A DNA stretch of 8,345 nt, taken from contig PBWL01000048.1 in the NCBI GenBank assembly GCA_002727235.1, positions 39,335 to 47,679 on the forward strand. Reading direction: 5' to 3'. Shown here piece by piece: positions 1 to 6,199 of the stretch. The notes below the pieces were generated by a model. It did not search any database, had not been told where the DNA came from, and saw nothing but the letters and a program-made list of their open reading frames with translations. The position numbers and the translations under genes are program-made. Every line of letters begins with the position of its first letter. Position 1 is the first letter of the stretch. This stretch comes from Acidimicrobiaceae bacterium. Lineage in GTDB: Bacteria > Actinomycetota > Acidimicrobiia > Acidimicrobiales > Ilumatobacteraceae.

Positions 1-233
1 CGCCAGGTCTGAGAAATGTGGCGGTCGAGACTGTGGCTTTTGTATTGCGTAAGGACGACAATTTTTAGGTAACGCGCATTCGCAAAGTTTGACAGCGCGA
101 AATCGATGATTCGGTAAGTTCCTCCAAAAGGCACGGCTGGCTTCGCTCTGTCGTTGGTGAGGGGCAACAGTCGTTTGCCCTCGCCGCCGGCCAACACTAT
201 GACGAGCACCTTTGGTTCGTATGCCATTGGCAT
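1..233 (-). CDS. glgC: Glucose-1-phosphate adenylyltransferase (ADP-glucose pyrophosphorylase), N-terminal part
   Basis: Only the first 77 codons are present; the gene continues past the left edge. The enzyme makes ADP-glucose from glucose 1-phosphate and ATP, the committed step of bacterial glycogen synthesis in the cytoplasm. Translation shows the nucleotidyltransferase signature [13 protein letters not shown] followed by [20 protein letters not shown], which is diagnostic of GlgC; the Lys in RAKPAV matches the region of E. coli Lys39, linked to fructose-1,6-bisphosphate activation. I place the start at the ATG at 233; a second in-frame ATG at 227 is possible. There is no clear Shine-Dalgarno. 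It lies 24 bases after the glgA stop on the same strand, so the two are probably cotranscribed. Family call is secure; regulation and completeness cannot be judged. Confidence 0.93.
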   Translation of the reverse strand, partial: MPMAYEPKVLVIVLAGGEGKRLLPLTNDRAKPAVPFGGTYRIIDFALSNFANARYLKIVVLTQYKSHSLDRHISQTW

Positions 234-257
234 TGAGCGTAACGGTCGAGGTAAAGG

Positions 258-1628
258 TCAACGGGAAATTTGTTGGTAAATCTTGATGAACTCTTTCGCC
301 GGGGCATCCCATGACCAATCGACGCTCATGATGCGAGTACGAATGTTTTCGAGCTGCTTTCCCCTACATTTCCGCACAGCTCGATGCACAGCCGAGATCA
401 GCGCTGTCGAGCTGACGTCGTTCATCACGAAACCCCGTCCCACTCGGGGTTGGGTATCGAGATCAACGACGGTGTCAACGAGTCCGCCTACGGGTGTCAC
501 AATCGGGATTGTTCCGTAACGCATTGCTTGCATCTGGGTGAGTCCGCATGGTTCGAAACGACTTGGCATCAGAAACAGGTCGCCTGCGGCGATAAGTCGG
601 TGTGACAGGTCCTCGTCATACCCGTCGACGAAGGTGAAACGATCGGCGTCGTTGGCCGCTGCGGCGAGTTGTTCGCTGAGGATGCGGTCGCCTGAACCAA
701 GCACTGCAAGTCGAAGTGGTATCTCATCGAGAAGGTTGATGAGGGGAAGCAAAAGGTCGATGCCTTTTTGGTCAGTAAGCCGCGTCACCGCTACTGCGAG
801 GAGCGAATCGTCATCGGTGAGACCTAACTCGTTGACGAGGTGCTCTCTATTCAGGATTTTTCCATTGAGATCTGCGGCTGAAAATGCTGCCGGTAAACAC
901 CTGTCATGTTCGGGATTCCACACCGTGGTGTCGATGCCATTGAGAATGCCTGTGAGAGCCAACCCTTTGGCCTGAAGTGCGCCATCAAGACCGAATCCGT
1001 TGCCATCTTCAACAATTTCCGTTGCGTGATGCGGCGACACGGCGACGACGTGGTCGGCGAGGGCGATTGCTCCTGCGAGCGGGTTGATCCCATCCCACCA
1101 TTCGTAGTGATCACTTTTCGGTCCAATGAGGTCAAGCCATTCGCGTCCAGCGGCACCTTGGTGTGCGAGGTTGTGCAGTGAGAGCACTGACGGCGGGGTG
1201 GGATCAAGATCAGCGAGCGCAGTGGCGGTGTGCCAGTCGTTGAGGTGTACAACGTCAGGTGACGTGTGACGCACAAAGGCCGCAACGGCGGCGCTAAAGC
1301 GCATGAAACGGTCGGTGTTATCAAGCCAGCCGTTTCCATCTGGTTGAAGATATGGGTGGCTTTTCGCGAGCCCCGGAGCATCGATGAGGGTGATTTCACC
1401 AGCCTGGCGATGCTTGATCTTCTTTGCGGTGGCGGGGCCAGCCCACAAAGGGACGTGAAGTTCAACGGTTTCGATGATGCCTTTATCTCTTGAGGTGTAG
1501 TCGGGAAGCACGACGTCAACATCAATTCCGCTTCGGCGCAGTGCGTCGACGAGTCCTGCTGATGCAGCGGCTAGACCGCCGACCGTCGCGATCGGGCTGT
1601 ATTCAGCGGTAGCGAAAGTGACACGCAC
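258..1628 (-). CDS. glgA: Glycogen synthase, ADP-glucose type (GT5 family)
   Basis: This 456-residue cytoplasmic enzyme transfers glucose from ADP-glucose to a growing alpha-1,4-glucan; E. coli GlgA is 477 residues. Seen: a GT-B fold pattern with VGGL at 16-19, NDWH at 130-133, SLHNLAHQG at 150-158, NGID..VWNPEHD at 230-242, RLTDQKG at 283-289 (Arg283 and Lys288 expected to contact the ADP-glucose phosphates), and FEPCGLTQMQAMRYG at 358-372 with the conserved Glu359. C-terminal DWSWDAPAKEF is typical of GT5. Odd: the N-terminal KxGGL motif is TVGGL, with Thr at residue 15 where E. coli has Lys15, and the usual RTGGL before DTV is PVGGL. The start is a GTG with no Shine-Dalgarno; a short inverted repeat lies directly upstream. 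It is followed by glgC in the same direction, supporting the role. A maltose-1-phosphate-forming GlgM is less likely, since that is a GT4 enzyme. Confidence 0.92.
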   Translation of the reverse strand: MRVTFATAEYSPIATVGGLAAASAGLVDALRRSGIDVDVVLPDYTSRDKGIIETVELHVPLWAGPATAKKIKHRQAGEITLIDAPGLAKSHPYLQPDGNGWLDNTDRFMRFSAAVAAFVRHTSPDVVHLNDWHTATALADLDPTPPSVLSLHNLAHQGAAGREWLDLIGPKSDHYEWWDGINPLAGAIALADHVVAVSPHHATEIVEDGNGFGLDGALQAKGLALTGILNGIDTTVWNPEHDRCLPAAFSAADLNGKILNREHLVNELGLTDDDSLLAVAVTRLTDQKGIDLLLPLINLLDEIPLRLAVLGSGDRILSEQLAAAANDADRFTFVDGYDEDLSHRLIAAGDLFLMPSRFEPCGLTQMQAMRYGTIPIVTPVGGLVDTVVDLDTQPRVGRGFVMNDVSSTALISAVHRAVRKCRGKQLENIRTRIMSVDWSWDAPAKEFIKIYQQISR

Positions 1629-1631
1629 GGC

Positions 1632-1642
1632 GACAGTCTGTC
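1632..1642 (-). promoter_or_regulatory. Short inverted repeat just upstream of the glgA start
   Basis: GACAG and CTGTC face each other around a single base at 1632-1642, ending three bases before the glgA GTG. In the mRNA the stem can be lengthened by a GGC/GCC pairing (1646-1648 with 1629-1631) if three bases bulge out. It occupies the position where a ribosome-binding site would lie, so it could be an operator, a translation-blocking stem or chance. The repeat is seen; its role is a guess. Confidence 0.3.
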
Positions 1643-1674
1643 AGCGCCACAGCCACACGGCACCCACATGTGAA

Positions 1675-1700
1675 AAGGTCCGCCCAAAAGGGCGGACCTT
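1675..1700 (-). terminator. Intrinsic terminator after the cold shock gene
   Basis: AAGGTCCGCCC and GGGCGGACCTT form a perfect 11-bp stem around a 4-base loop (1686-1689). Read on the minus strand the stem ends in TT and is followed by two more T residues, giving a short U-run. It lies 44 bases beyond the cold shock stop and 46 bases before the glgA start, so it should end the cold shock transcript. On the plus strand the stem is not followed by a T-run, so the minus-strand role is preferred. Confidence 0.82.
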
Positions 1701-1744
1701 CAATCGATCTTTCGGGTCACCCCGAAGACACGTTTCTGGATCGG

Positions 1745-1945
1745 TCAGACAGCTTTGACGTCGATGGCCTCGGGACCTTTGCGTCCTTCGCCCACCTCGA
1801 ACTCAACCTCTTGACCATCAACCAAGGTACGACGACCGGAGCCGATGATGTTTGAGAAGTGAACGAACAGGTCTTCCTGGCCGTCGCGGCTTATAAACCC
1901 GAAGCCCTTCTGATCATTGAAGAACTTCACGGTGCCTTTTGGCAT
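1745..1945 (-). CDS. cspA: Cold shock protein, single CSD domain
   Basis: This 66-residue cytoplasmic protein is one cold shock domain, a five-stranded OB-fold that binds single-stranded RNA and DNA and acts as an RNA chaperone. Seen: the family N-terminus [14 protein letters not shown]1-like KGFGFI at 13-18 and RNP2-like DLFVHFS at 25-31, with the aromatic nucleic-acid-binding residues (Phe8, Phe9, Phe15, Phe17, Phe27, His29, Phe30) in place. Length matches the CspA family. The start is ATG with only a weak purine stretch (GTGAG) upstream. A strong terminator follows, so it is probably monocistronic. Its leader holds a 7-bp hairpin, as expected for cold shock genes controlled through the 5' untranslated region. 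Whether it responds to cold or is constitutive cannot be read from sequence. Confidence 0.97.
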   Translation of the reverse strand: MPKGTVKFFNDQKGFGFISRDGQEDLFVHFSNIIGSGRRTLVDGQEVEFEVGEGRKGPEAIDVKAV

Positions 1946-1968
1946 ATCGGGGTACTCACTTTCGTAGG

Positions 1969-1991
1969 TCTTGGTTCATTGGCGACCAAGA
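1969..1991 (-). promoter_or_regulatory. Hairpin in the cold shock gene leader
   Basis: TCTTGGT (1969-1975) and ACCAAGA (1985-1991) are perfect 7-base inverted complements separated by 9 bases, lying 24-46 bases upstream of the cold shock ATG. In the mRNA they would form a stem-loop in the 5' leader. Leaders of cold shock mRNAs are known to be structured and temperature-responsive, which makes a regulatory role plausible; the role is inferred. The wider gap between the two divergent genes (1946-2086) also carries an AGGAGG on the minus strand at 2028-2033. Confidence 0.4.
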
Positions 1992-2074
1992 TGGTTGTGA
2001 GGCTAACCCACTGAATCTCTCACGACACCTCCTGCTCAGAACTGTCTGAATCGAGAACCATCGTCGTTTCCTGC

Positions 2075-2079
2075 GAGGA
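2075..2079 (+). promoter_or_regulatory. Ribosome binding site of the crotonase-family gene
   Basis: GAGGA lies 7 bases before the ATG at 2087, a good Shine-Dalgarno that fixes this start codon. Confidence 0.7.
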
Positions 2080-2086
2080 TCTGCAG

Positions 2087-2893
2087 ATGAGCGACCCCAT
2101 TCTTCTCGACCAACCAAAACCAGGAATTTCGCGAATTACGTTGAACCGCCCCGACGACATGAACACCTTGACCATCGGTCTTGTCGATGCTCTCCACGAT
2201 GCGCTTTCAACCGTTCACGCTGATCATGATTGCAGGGCTGTCGTGTTGACTGGAGCAGGTCGAGCGTTCTGCGCCGGGCTTGACCTCAAAGGTTATGGAA
2301 CCATTCCTGGTACCGAATCCTTCGGAGCACCGCAACAGGGAATGGCAGTGGCACAACACATTACTGAGATTGTTCACAAGATGCGATCTATCCGTCAACC
2401 GATTATCGCTGCAATCAACGGGGCAGCTGCCGGTGGCGGCTTTGCGTGGGCATGCGCAAGCGATATCCGTTACTGCAGCGACAATGCGAAGTTCGGCACA
2501 GCTTTTATTCGACTTGGAGTTTCTGGTTGCGATATTGGTGTGAGTTGGACACTCCCACGCCTCATCGGTGTCTCAAGGGCATGGGAGCTCATCTACACGG
2601 GAAGAGTTATCGATGCGGCCGAGGCTGAACGTCTCGGAATTGTAAGTCGATCAGTGCCACCTGAGAACTTGATGGATACTGCGCTCGGTGTCGCAGAGGA
2701 GATTGCAGCCAACAGTCCCTTCGGTATATGGATGACGAAAGAGGTGCTGTGGTCAAACCTTGAGACACCATCAATACGGGCGGGCATTGATATCGAAAAT
2801 CGAACCCAAATTCTTGCTCTCCAGACTGAGGACTCGAAAGCCGCAATGAGTGGCTTCCTTTCGGGCAACATTCCCGATTGGAAGAATCGCTAG
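2087..2893 (+). CDS. Enoyl-CoA hydratase/isomerase family protein (crotonase fold)
   Basis: This 268-residue protein has the crotonase fold, whose members hydrate, isomerise or cleave acyl-CoA thioesters, most often in beta-oxidation. Seen: the first oxyanion-hole segment GRAFCAGLDL at 58-67, the second at GAAAGGG 112-118, then FGTAFIRLGVSGCDIG at 136-151 and TGRVIDAAEAERLGIV at 171-186. The two catalytic glutamates of rat mitochondrial hydratase (Glu144, Glu164) align by eye with Ala120 and Phe140, so simple enoyl-CoA hydration is doubtful. Asp149 aligns with the Asp of dienoyl-CoA isomerase, which suggests isomerase-like chemistry; this is inference. ATG start with a good Shine-Dalgarno. 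It is divergent from the cold shock gene and 357 bases ahead of the next gene, so probably transcribed alone. Substrate unknown. Confidence 0.93.
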   Translation: MSDPILLDQPKPGISRITLNRPDDMNTLTIGLVDALHDALSTVHADHDCRAVVLTGAGRAFCAGLDLKGYGTIPGTESFGAPQQGMAVAQHITEIVHKMRSIRQPIIAAINGAAAGGGFAWACASDIRYCSDNAKFGTAFIRLGVSGCDIGVSWTLPRLIGVSRAWELIYTGRVIDAAEAERLGIVSRSVPPENLMDTALGVAEEIAANSPFGIWMTKEVLWSNLETPSIRAGIDIENRTQILALQTEDSKAAMSGFLSGNIPDWKNR

Positions 2894-3097
2894 ACCGAAC
2901 CTTTTGGCATTTGCCGTGCCTCCATCCTTTCTAATTGTGATGTCTCGACTGAAAGTTGTGGTCTAGGACTGCGTTCGTCTCTTTCACCACGGCGACCATC
3001 AATGATTACGCGCATCGAACCACGCTTCTCATGACAAGTAAACCCCACGTGGTTTTAGGACGATCCGACCCATCTGATTTGGATTAAGCGCACCAAA

Positions 3098-3176
3098 CTC
3101 AAATTTTCTCGACTTAAAGAGATGAATGATCACGGCGGGATTCAAGACAAATGCCCTCCCGAACCCAAAATTTGAG
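3098..3176. repeat. Perfect 10-base inverted repeat upstream of the transporter gene
   Basis: CTCAAATTTT at 3098-3107 and AAAATTTGAG at 3167-3176 are exact reverse complements separated by 59 bases. Each arm holds the palindromic core AAATTT. The right arm overlaps the candidate -35 box. A repressor binding both arms and looping the DNA would fit; so would chance in AT-rich DNA. The repeat is seen, the role is inferred. Confidence 0.5.
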
Positions 3177-3201
3177 CTGACAACTGGAGTAATTTTCTAA
3201 T
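3172..3201 (+). promoter_or_regulatory. Candidate promoter of the YeeE/YedE transporter gene
   Basis: TTGAGC (3172-3177) as -35 and TCTAAT (3196-3201, five of six matches to TATAAT) as -10, separated by 18 bases, lie about 50 bases before the start codon. TATTAT at 3209-3214 is another possible -10 but has no -35 at proper spacing. Confidence 0.4.
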
Positions 3202-3239
3202 ACCTGACTATTATGATCATGTTTATTCATTTTCGTCCT

Positions 3240-3244
3240 AGGAG
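3240..3244 (+). promoter_or_regulatory. Ribosome binding site of the transporter gene
   Basis: AGGAG lies 6 bases before the ATG at 3251 and fixes that start. It is part of the palindrome TCCTAGGA (3236-3243), so an AGGA also appears on the opposite strand. Confidence 0.75.
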
Positions 3245-3250
3245 CGTCCT

Positions 3251-4501
3251 ATGTCCACCATTACCCCAGAGGCATCCACACCCGAATCTCAACAACGCGA
3301 CAACACGATGCCGCCCGCTCAAAAAGCAGCCGTGGCGACCAGCGGGATCCTTGCCCTTGCGTTCTTGATCTTCGCCGGGTCAAATCAGGACTCTGCAACT
3401 GTGGTCAAGGCCATTCTCGGACTGTTACTTGGCGTGACTTTGTTCCATTCGCGGTTCGGGTTCACCTCGGCATGGCGACAGTTAATTTCTGTCGGCCAAG
3501 GACGAGCCCTCCAAGCCCACATGCTGATGCTGGCAGTTGCGGTTGTTGGTTTTTCCATTGTTATTTCGAATGGCAATGGATTCTTTGACAGCCAGCCAGC
3601 CGGATACGTGGCGCCGATCACTCTTGGCTTACTAATTGGGTCGTTCCTGTTCGGACTTGGAATGCAACTTGGTGGCTCCTGCGCATCAGGAACTCTTTAT
3701 GCAACTGGATCTGGCCACATCGGAGTCCTTGTCACTTTGATTGGGTTTGTCGCAGGCTCTGGCGTAGGTGTCGCACACAGCGGTTTCTGGTCGTCGGCAG
3801 GCAATGGGTTCGTAAAATTAGCCGATCCGTTCAGTTTCACAGCCGACATTGGAGCGGTGGGCGGAACCATCGTGCTTGTGGCAATCCTCGCGGTAGTGGC
3901 GCTTGGCGTAGAGCAGGTGATTCGCCGACGTCGGCCACCACAAATTGAGCCCGCTCCAGTGGCGACTGGTCCAGCACGTTTTTTACGTGGTTCCTGGCCT
4001 CTGTGGGTCGGCGCAATCGCACTCGGTTTTTTGAACGTTGTCGTGCTAGCTGTTTCAGGTCGACCATGGGGCGTGACTTCCGCCTTCCGCCTCTGGGCAT
4101 CGAAAATCCTTGACGGAGCGGGAGTAGATGTGTCCACCTGGTCGTATTGGGATGGCCGTGCCGGACTGGACTCTCAGCTCTTTACCGATACAACAACTGT
4201 GTTGAACATCGGAATCATCATCGGGGCTCTTGCTGCCTCAGCTGCGGCAGGATCATTTGCCCTCGTCCGCAAGGTGCCTCGCCAGCACATCGCTGCGGGC
4301 TTAATTGGCGGAGCGCTGATGGGCTACGGTGCCGCCTTCGCCTTTGGATGCAATATTGGCGCCTACTTCTCAGGAATTGCGTCGGCAAGTTTGCACGGGT
4401 GGGTCTGGGCACTGTTCGCACTCATTGGAACTTGGGTTGGACTAAAGGCACGGCCGTTGTTCGGCTTGTCCGTTCCGAAACCTGAAGATTCCGTCTGCTG
4501 A
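3251..4501 (+). CDS. YeeE/YedE family membrane transporter, probably thiosulfate or another sulfur compound
   Basis: This 416-residue inner-membrane protein has about nine or ten hydrophobic segments, roughly at 30-45, 52-66, 90-106, 118-138, 155-172, 198-220, 250-268, 316-338, 346-366 and 378-398, after a hydrophilic N-terminal tail. Two family signatures are clear: GMQLGGSCASGTLY at 137-150 with Cys144, and FGCNIGAYFSGIASASLHGW at 366-384 (Cys367). GRPWGVTSAF at 270-279 is also typical. In characterised members (TsuA of Spirochaeta thermophila, E. coli YeeE) conserved cysteines relay thiosulfate through the membrane. Here the only other Cys is the last residue, 416, so the third transport cysteine is not evident. 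No TusA/YeeD partner is in the window. It has its own promoter-like sequence and Shine-Dalgarno and a hairpin over its stop, so is probably monocistronic. Family secure, substrate inferred. Confidence 0.9.
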   Translation: MSTITPEASTPESQQRDNTMPPAQKAAVATSGILALAFLIFAGSNQDSATVVKAILGLLLGVTLFHSRFGFTSAWRQLISVGQGRALQAHMLMLAVAVVGFSIVISNGNGFFDSQPAGYVAPITLGLLIGSFLFGLGMQLGGSCASGTLYATGSGHIGVLVTLIGFVAGSGVGVAHSGFWSSAGNGFVKLADPFSFTADIGAVGGTIVLVAILAVVALGVEQVIRRRRPPQIEPAPVATGPARFLRGSWPLWVGAIALGFLNVVVLAVSGRPWGVTSAFRLWASKILDGAGVDVSTWSYWDGRAGLDSQLFTDTTTVLNIGIIIGALAASAAAGSFALVRKVPRQHIAAGLIGGALMGYGAAFAFGCNIGAYFSGIASASLHGWVWALFALIGTWVGLKARPLFGLSVPKPEDSVC

Positions 4502-4506
4502 CGGAA
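4489..4506 (+). terminator. Hairpin over the transporter stop codon, possible weak terminator
   Basis: TTCCGTC (4489-4495) and GACGGAA (4500-4506) form a perfect 7-bp stem with loop TGCT. The stop codon (4499-4501) lies in the loop and stem. The following bases contain only scattered T residues, so intrinsic termination would be weak; mRNA 3'-end stabilisation is an alternative. Confidence 0.4.
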
Positions 4507-4553
4507 GTTCGTTCTGCCCCCCTGTCAACAAACCTTTCGCCTTGAATAACGGC

Positions 4554-4559
4554 TAGGGT
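4554..4559 (+). promoter_or_regulatory. Candidate -10 box of the acyl-CoA synthetase gene
   Basis: TAGGGT fits the actinobacterial TANNNT -10 pattern and lies 47 bases before the ATG at 4607. No good -35 is seen at normal spacing. The heptamer CTAGGGT recurs before the last gene of the window (8227-8233). Confidence 0.25.
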
Positions 4560-4606
4560 CTGGATCAGTTTTGGTCCTCGATTAGAGCCAATACTTGGGG
4601 GGAATA

Positions 4607-6199
4607 ATGATCACATCGCTTGGCGACATCGTTGAACAGCACGCGGAAACATTTCCAGACAAAGCTGCGATTATCCAAGAGGGAGCAACTTGGACGTATC
4701 GAGATTTGAGAGACCTGTCCCGCAGGGCTGCTCAAGGATTGCTAAACGCTGGGGTTGAACAGCAAAACCGCGTTGCGTTTCTTGACAGAAGTTCCCGAGA
4801 GTATTTTCCGTTCCTCTTCGGCGCAGGCTTGGTCAATGCCGTCACTGTTGCTGTGAACTGGCGTCTCGCCGCACCAGAGATGGAGTACATCTTGAACAAT
4901 GCGGGCGCCAGAGTGCTACTAATCGGCGAAGAGTTCCTCGGTCATCTTGCGCAGATGAATCTTCCATCGACGACAACTGTGATCGTGCTTGGCGACCCCG
5001 GAGACACCGGCTACCCAACGTGGGATGAGTGGGTGAATTCATTCGAGCCTGAGTTCCCTAACATCGATGTCGCTCCAGAAGATATCTGTTATCAGTTATA
5101 CACCTCGGGCACTACCGGGCTTCCTAAGGGCGTTGAAATCTCGAATCGAAACTTGTTCGGCATGCTCCCTGACTCTGGCATGCTCCCCAACTCTGGAGTT
5201 GAATGGTCGTTCGATAGCGACTCGGTGAACCTTGTGTCAATGCCTCTGTTCCATATCGCCGGAAGCGGATGGGGTGTCTGCGCATTCTTCTTCGGTGGCA
5301 CGAATGTGATTCTTCGAGATGTGGATCCTGCTGAAATTCTGCGACTGATTGATTCCGAACGCATCACCAATATTTTGCTGGTGCCTTCTGTTCTCCAGTT
5401 TGTTCAGGCGGTGCCCGGCGCAGAGAACACTGATTTCTCATCGGTGCGCTCAGTCGTCTACGGGGCGTCTCCAATTAGCGAAGAGGTACTCGTTGGCGCA
5501 ATGAACCTCATGGGTTGTGACTTCGTTCAGACCTATGGCCTCACCGAAACCACCGGCGGAATTACCACTCTCCCCGCCTCAGACCATGACCCAGGCGGGC
5601 GAAACGCTCATCTTTTGCGATCGGCAGGGAAAGCATGGGGCGATGTCGAAATTCGAATTGTCGATGAAGAAACGATGACCGATCTTTCAGATGGGGAAGT
5701 TGGCGAAATTTGGGTTAAGAGCCGCCAGAACATGGAGGGTTATTGGGCGAACCCTGAGGCAACCGCTCTCGTGTTCCCTGAAGGAAAAAATGCAGATGGC
5801 ATCGGGTGGTTCCGCACAGGTGACGCCGGGTACCTCCTCGATGGCTACCTCTACATTCACGACCGGGTGAAAGACATGATCATCTCCGGCGGCGAAAACA
5901 TTTACCCAGCAGAGGTCGAGAACGCACTTATGAGCCACCCCGATCTCGACGATGCTGCCGTCATCGGCGTGCCGAGCGAAAAGTGGGGCGAAACCGTAAA
6001 GGCAATCGTGGTCATTCGAGAGGGAACCAACCCGACCGAGTCAGACATCATCAACCACTGCAGGTCACGAATTGCTCACTACAAGTGCCCCACTTCGGTG
6101 GACCGCATCGACGTCCTCCCCCGAAACCCGTCGGGCAAGATTTTAAAGACTGAACTTCGAGTTCCGTATTGGGGTGACAAAAACCGAGCGGTGAACTAG
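4607..6199 (+). CDS. AMP-forming acyl-CoA synthetase (FadD-like, ANL superfamily)
   Basis: This 530-residue enzyme activates a carboxylic acid with ATP and then forms the CoA thioester. Seen, numbered from the ATG at 4607: P-loop YTSGTTGLPKG at 165-175, YGLTET at 310-315, GEIWVKS at 366-372, GWFRTGD at 400-406, HDRVKDMIISGGENIYPAEVE at 418-438 in the hinge region, and NPSGKILK with catalytic Lys511. All core motifs are intact. I prefer the ATG at 4607 because a G-run (4597-4602) sits 4 bases upstream as Shine-Dalgarno; an in-frame TTG at 4595 would add four residues and consume that site. Odd: residues 185-196 are a tandem duplication (GMLPDS, GMLPNS). The stop overlaps the stop of the convergent dioxygenase by 4 bases. 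Chain-length or acid specificity cannot be read from the sequence; the crotonase-like and APH-like neighbours suggest a catabolic role. Confidence 0.94.
   Translation: MITSLGDIVEQHAETFPDKAAIIQEGATWTYRDLRDLSRRAAQGLLNAGVEQQNRVAFLDRSSREYFPFLFGAGLVNAVTVAVNWRLAAPEMEYILNNAGARVLLIGEEFLGHLAQMNLPSTTTVIVLGDPGDTGYPTWDEWVNSFEPEFPNIDVAPEDICYQLYTSGTTGLPKGVEISNRNLFGMLPDSGMLPNSGVEWSFDSDSVNLVSMPLFHIAGSGWGVCAFFFGGTNVILRDVDPAEILRLIDSERITNILLVPSVLQFVQAVPGAENTDFSSVRSVVYGASPISEEVLVGAMNLMGCDFVQTYGLTETTGGITTLPASDHDPGGRNAHLLRSAGKAWGDVEIRIVDEETMTDLSDGEVGEIWVKSRQNMEGYWANPEATALVFPEGKNADGIGWFRTGDAGYLLDGYLYIHDRVKDMIISGGENIYPAEVENALMSHPDLDDAAVIGVPSEKWGETVKAIVVIREGTNPTESDIINHCRSRIAHYKCPTSVDRIDVLPRNPSGKILKTELRVPYWGDKNRAVN
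5159..5194 (+). repeat. 18-base in-frame tandem duplication inside the acyl-CoA synthetase gene
   Basis: Two 18-base units, 5159-5176 and 5177-5194, are identical at 16 of 18 positions (differences at unit positions 12 and 13) and encode GMLPDS and GMLPNS. They lie ten residues after the P-loop motif and keep the frame, so the protein gains six residues without loss of known motifs. Confidence 0.85.

Larger units (their letters stand above)
2894..3250. other. 357-base intergenic region with spaced inverted repeat
   Basis: No gene with a recognisable product is seen here and no tRNA-like structure. The first half, after the crotonase stop, shows no convincing terminator. The second half is AT-rich and carries the elements listed separately: a 10-base inverted repeat with 59 bases between the arms, a candidate promoter and a ribosome binding site for the transporter. 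ATGATCA occurs twice (3126-3132 and 3213-3219), the second within the 8-base palindrome ATGATCAT. Confidence 0.6.

Noticed and set aside
283..975. Several plus-strand frames of 70-145 codons opposite glgA
   Set aside because: They overlap each other and lie antisense to a gene with full family motifs; none has a motif of its own.
2894..2960. A terminator after the crotonase gene
   Set aside because: Only a four-base stem (GGCA/TGCC) is visible, with no T-run directly after it.
3114..3230. A 38-codon minus-strand frame with an AGGA from the palindrome TCCTAGGA five bases before its ATG
   Set aside because: It overlaps the transporter promoter region, has no recognisable domain and no visible promoter. 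The site is the opposite face of the transporter's own ribosome binding site, so coincidence is more likely.
3697..4137. A 146-codon minus-strand frame inside the transporter gene
   Set aside because: Proline-, threonine- and arginine-rich low-complexity translation expected from the antisense of a membrane protein gene; the sense strand has clear family signatures.
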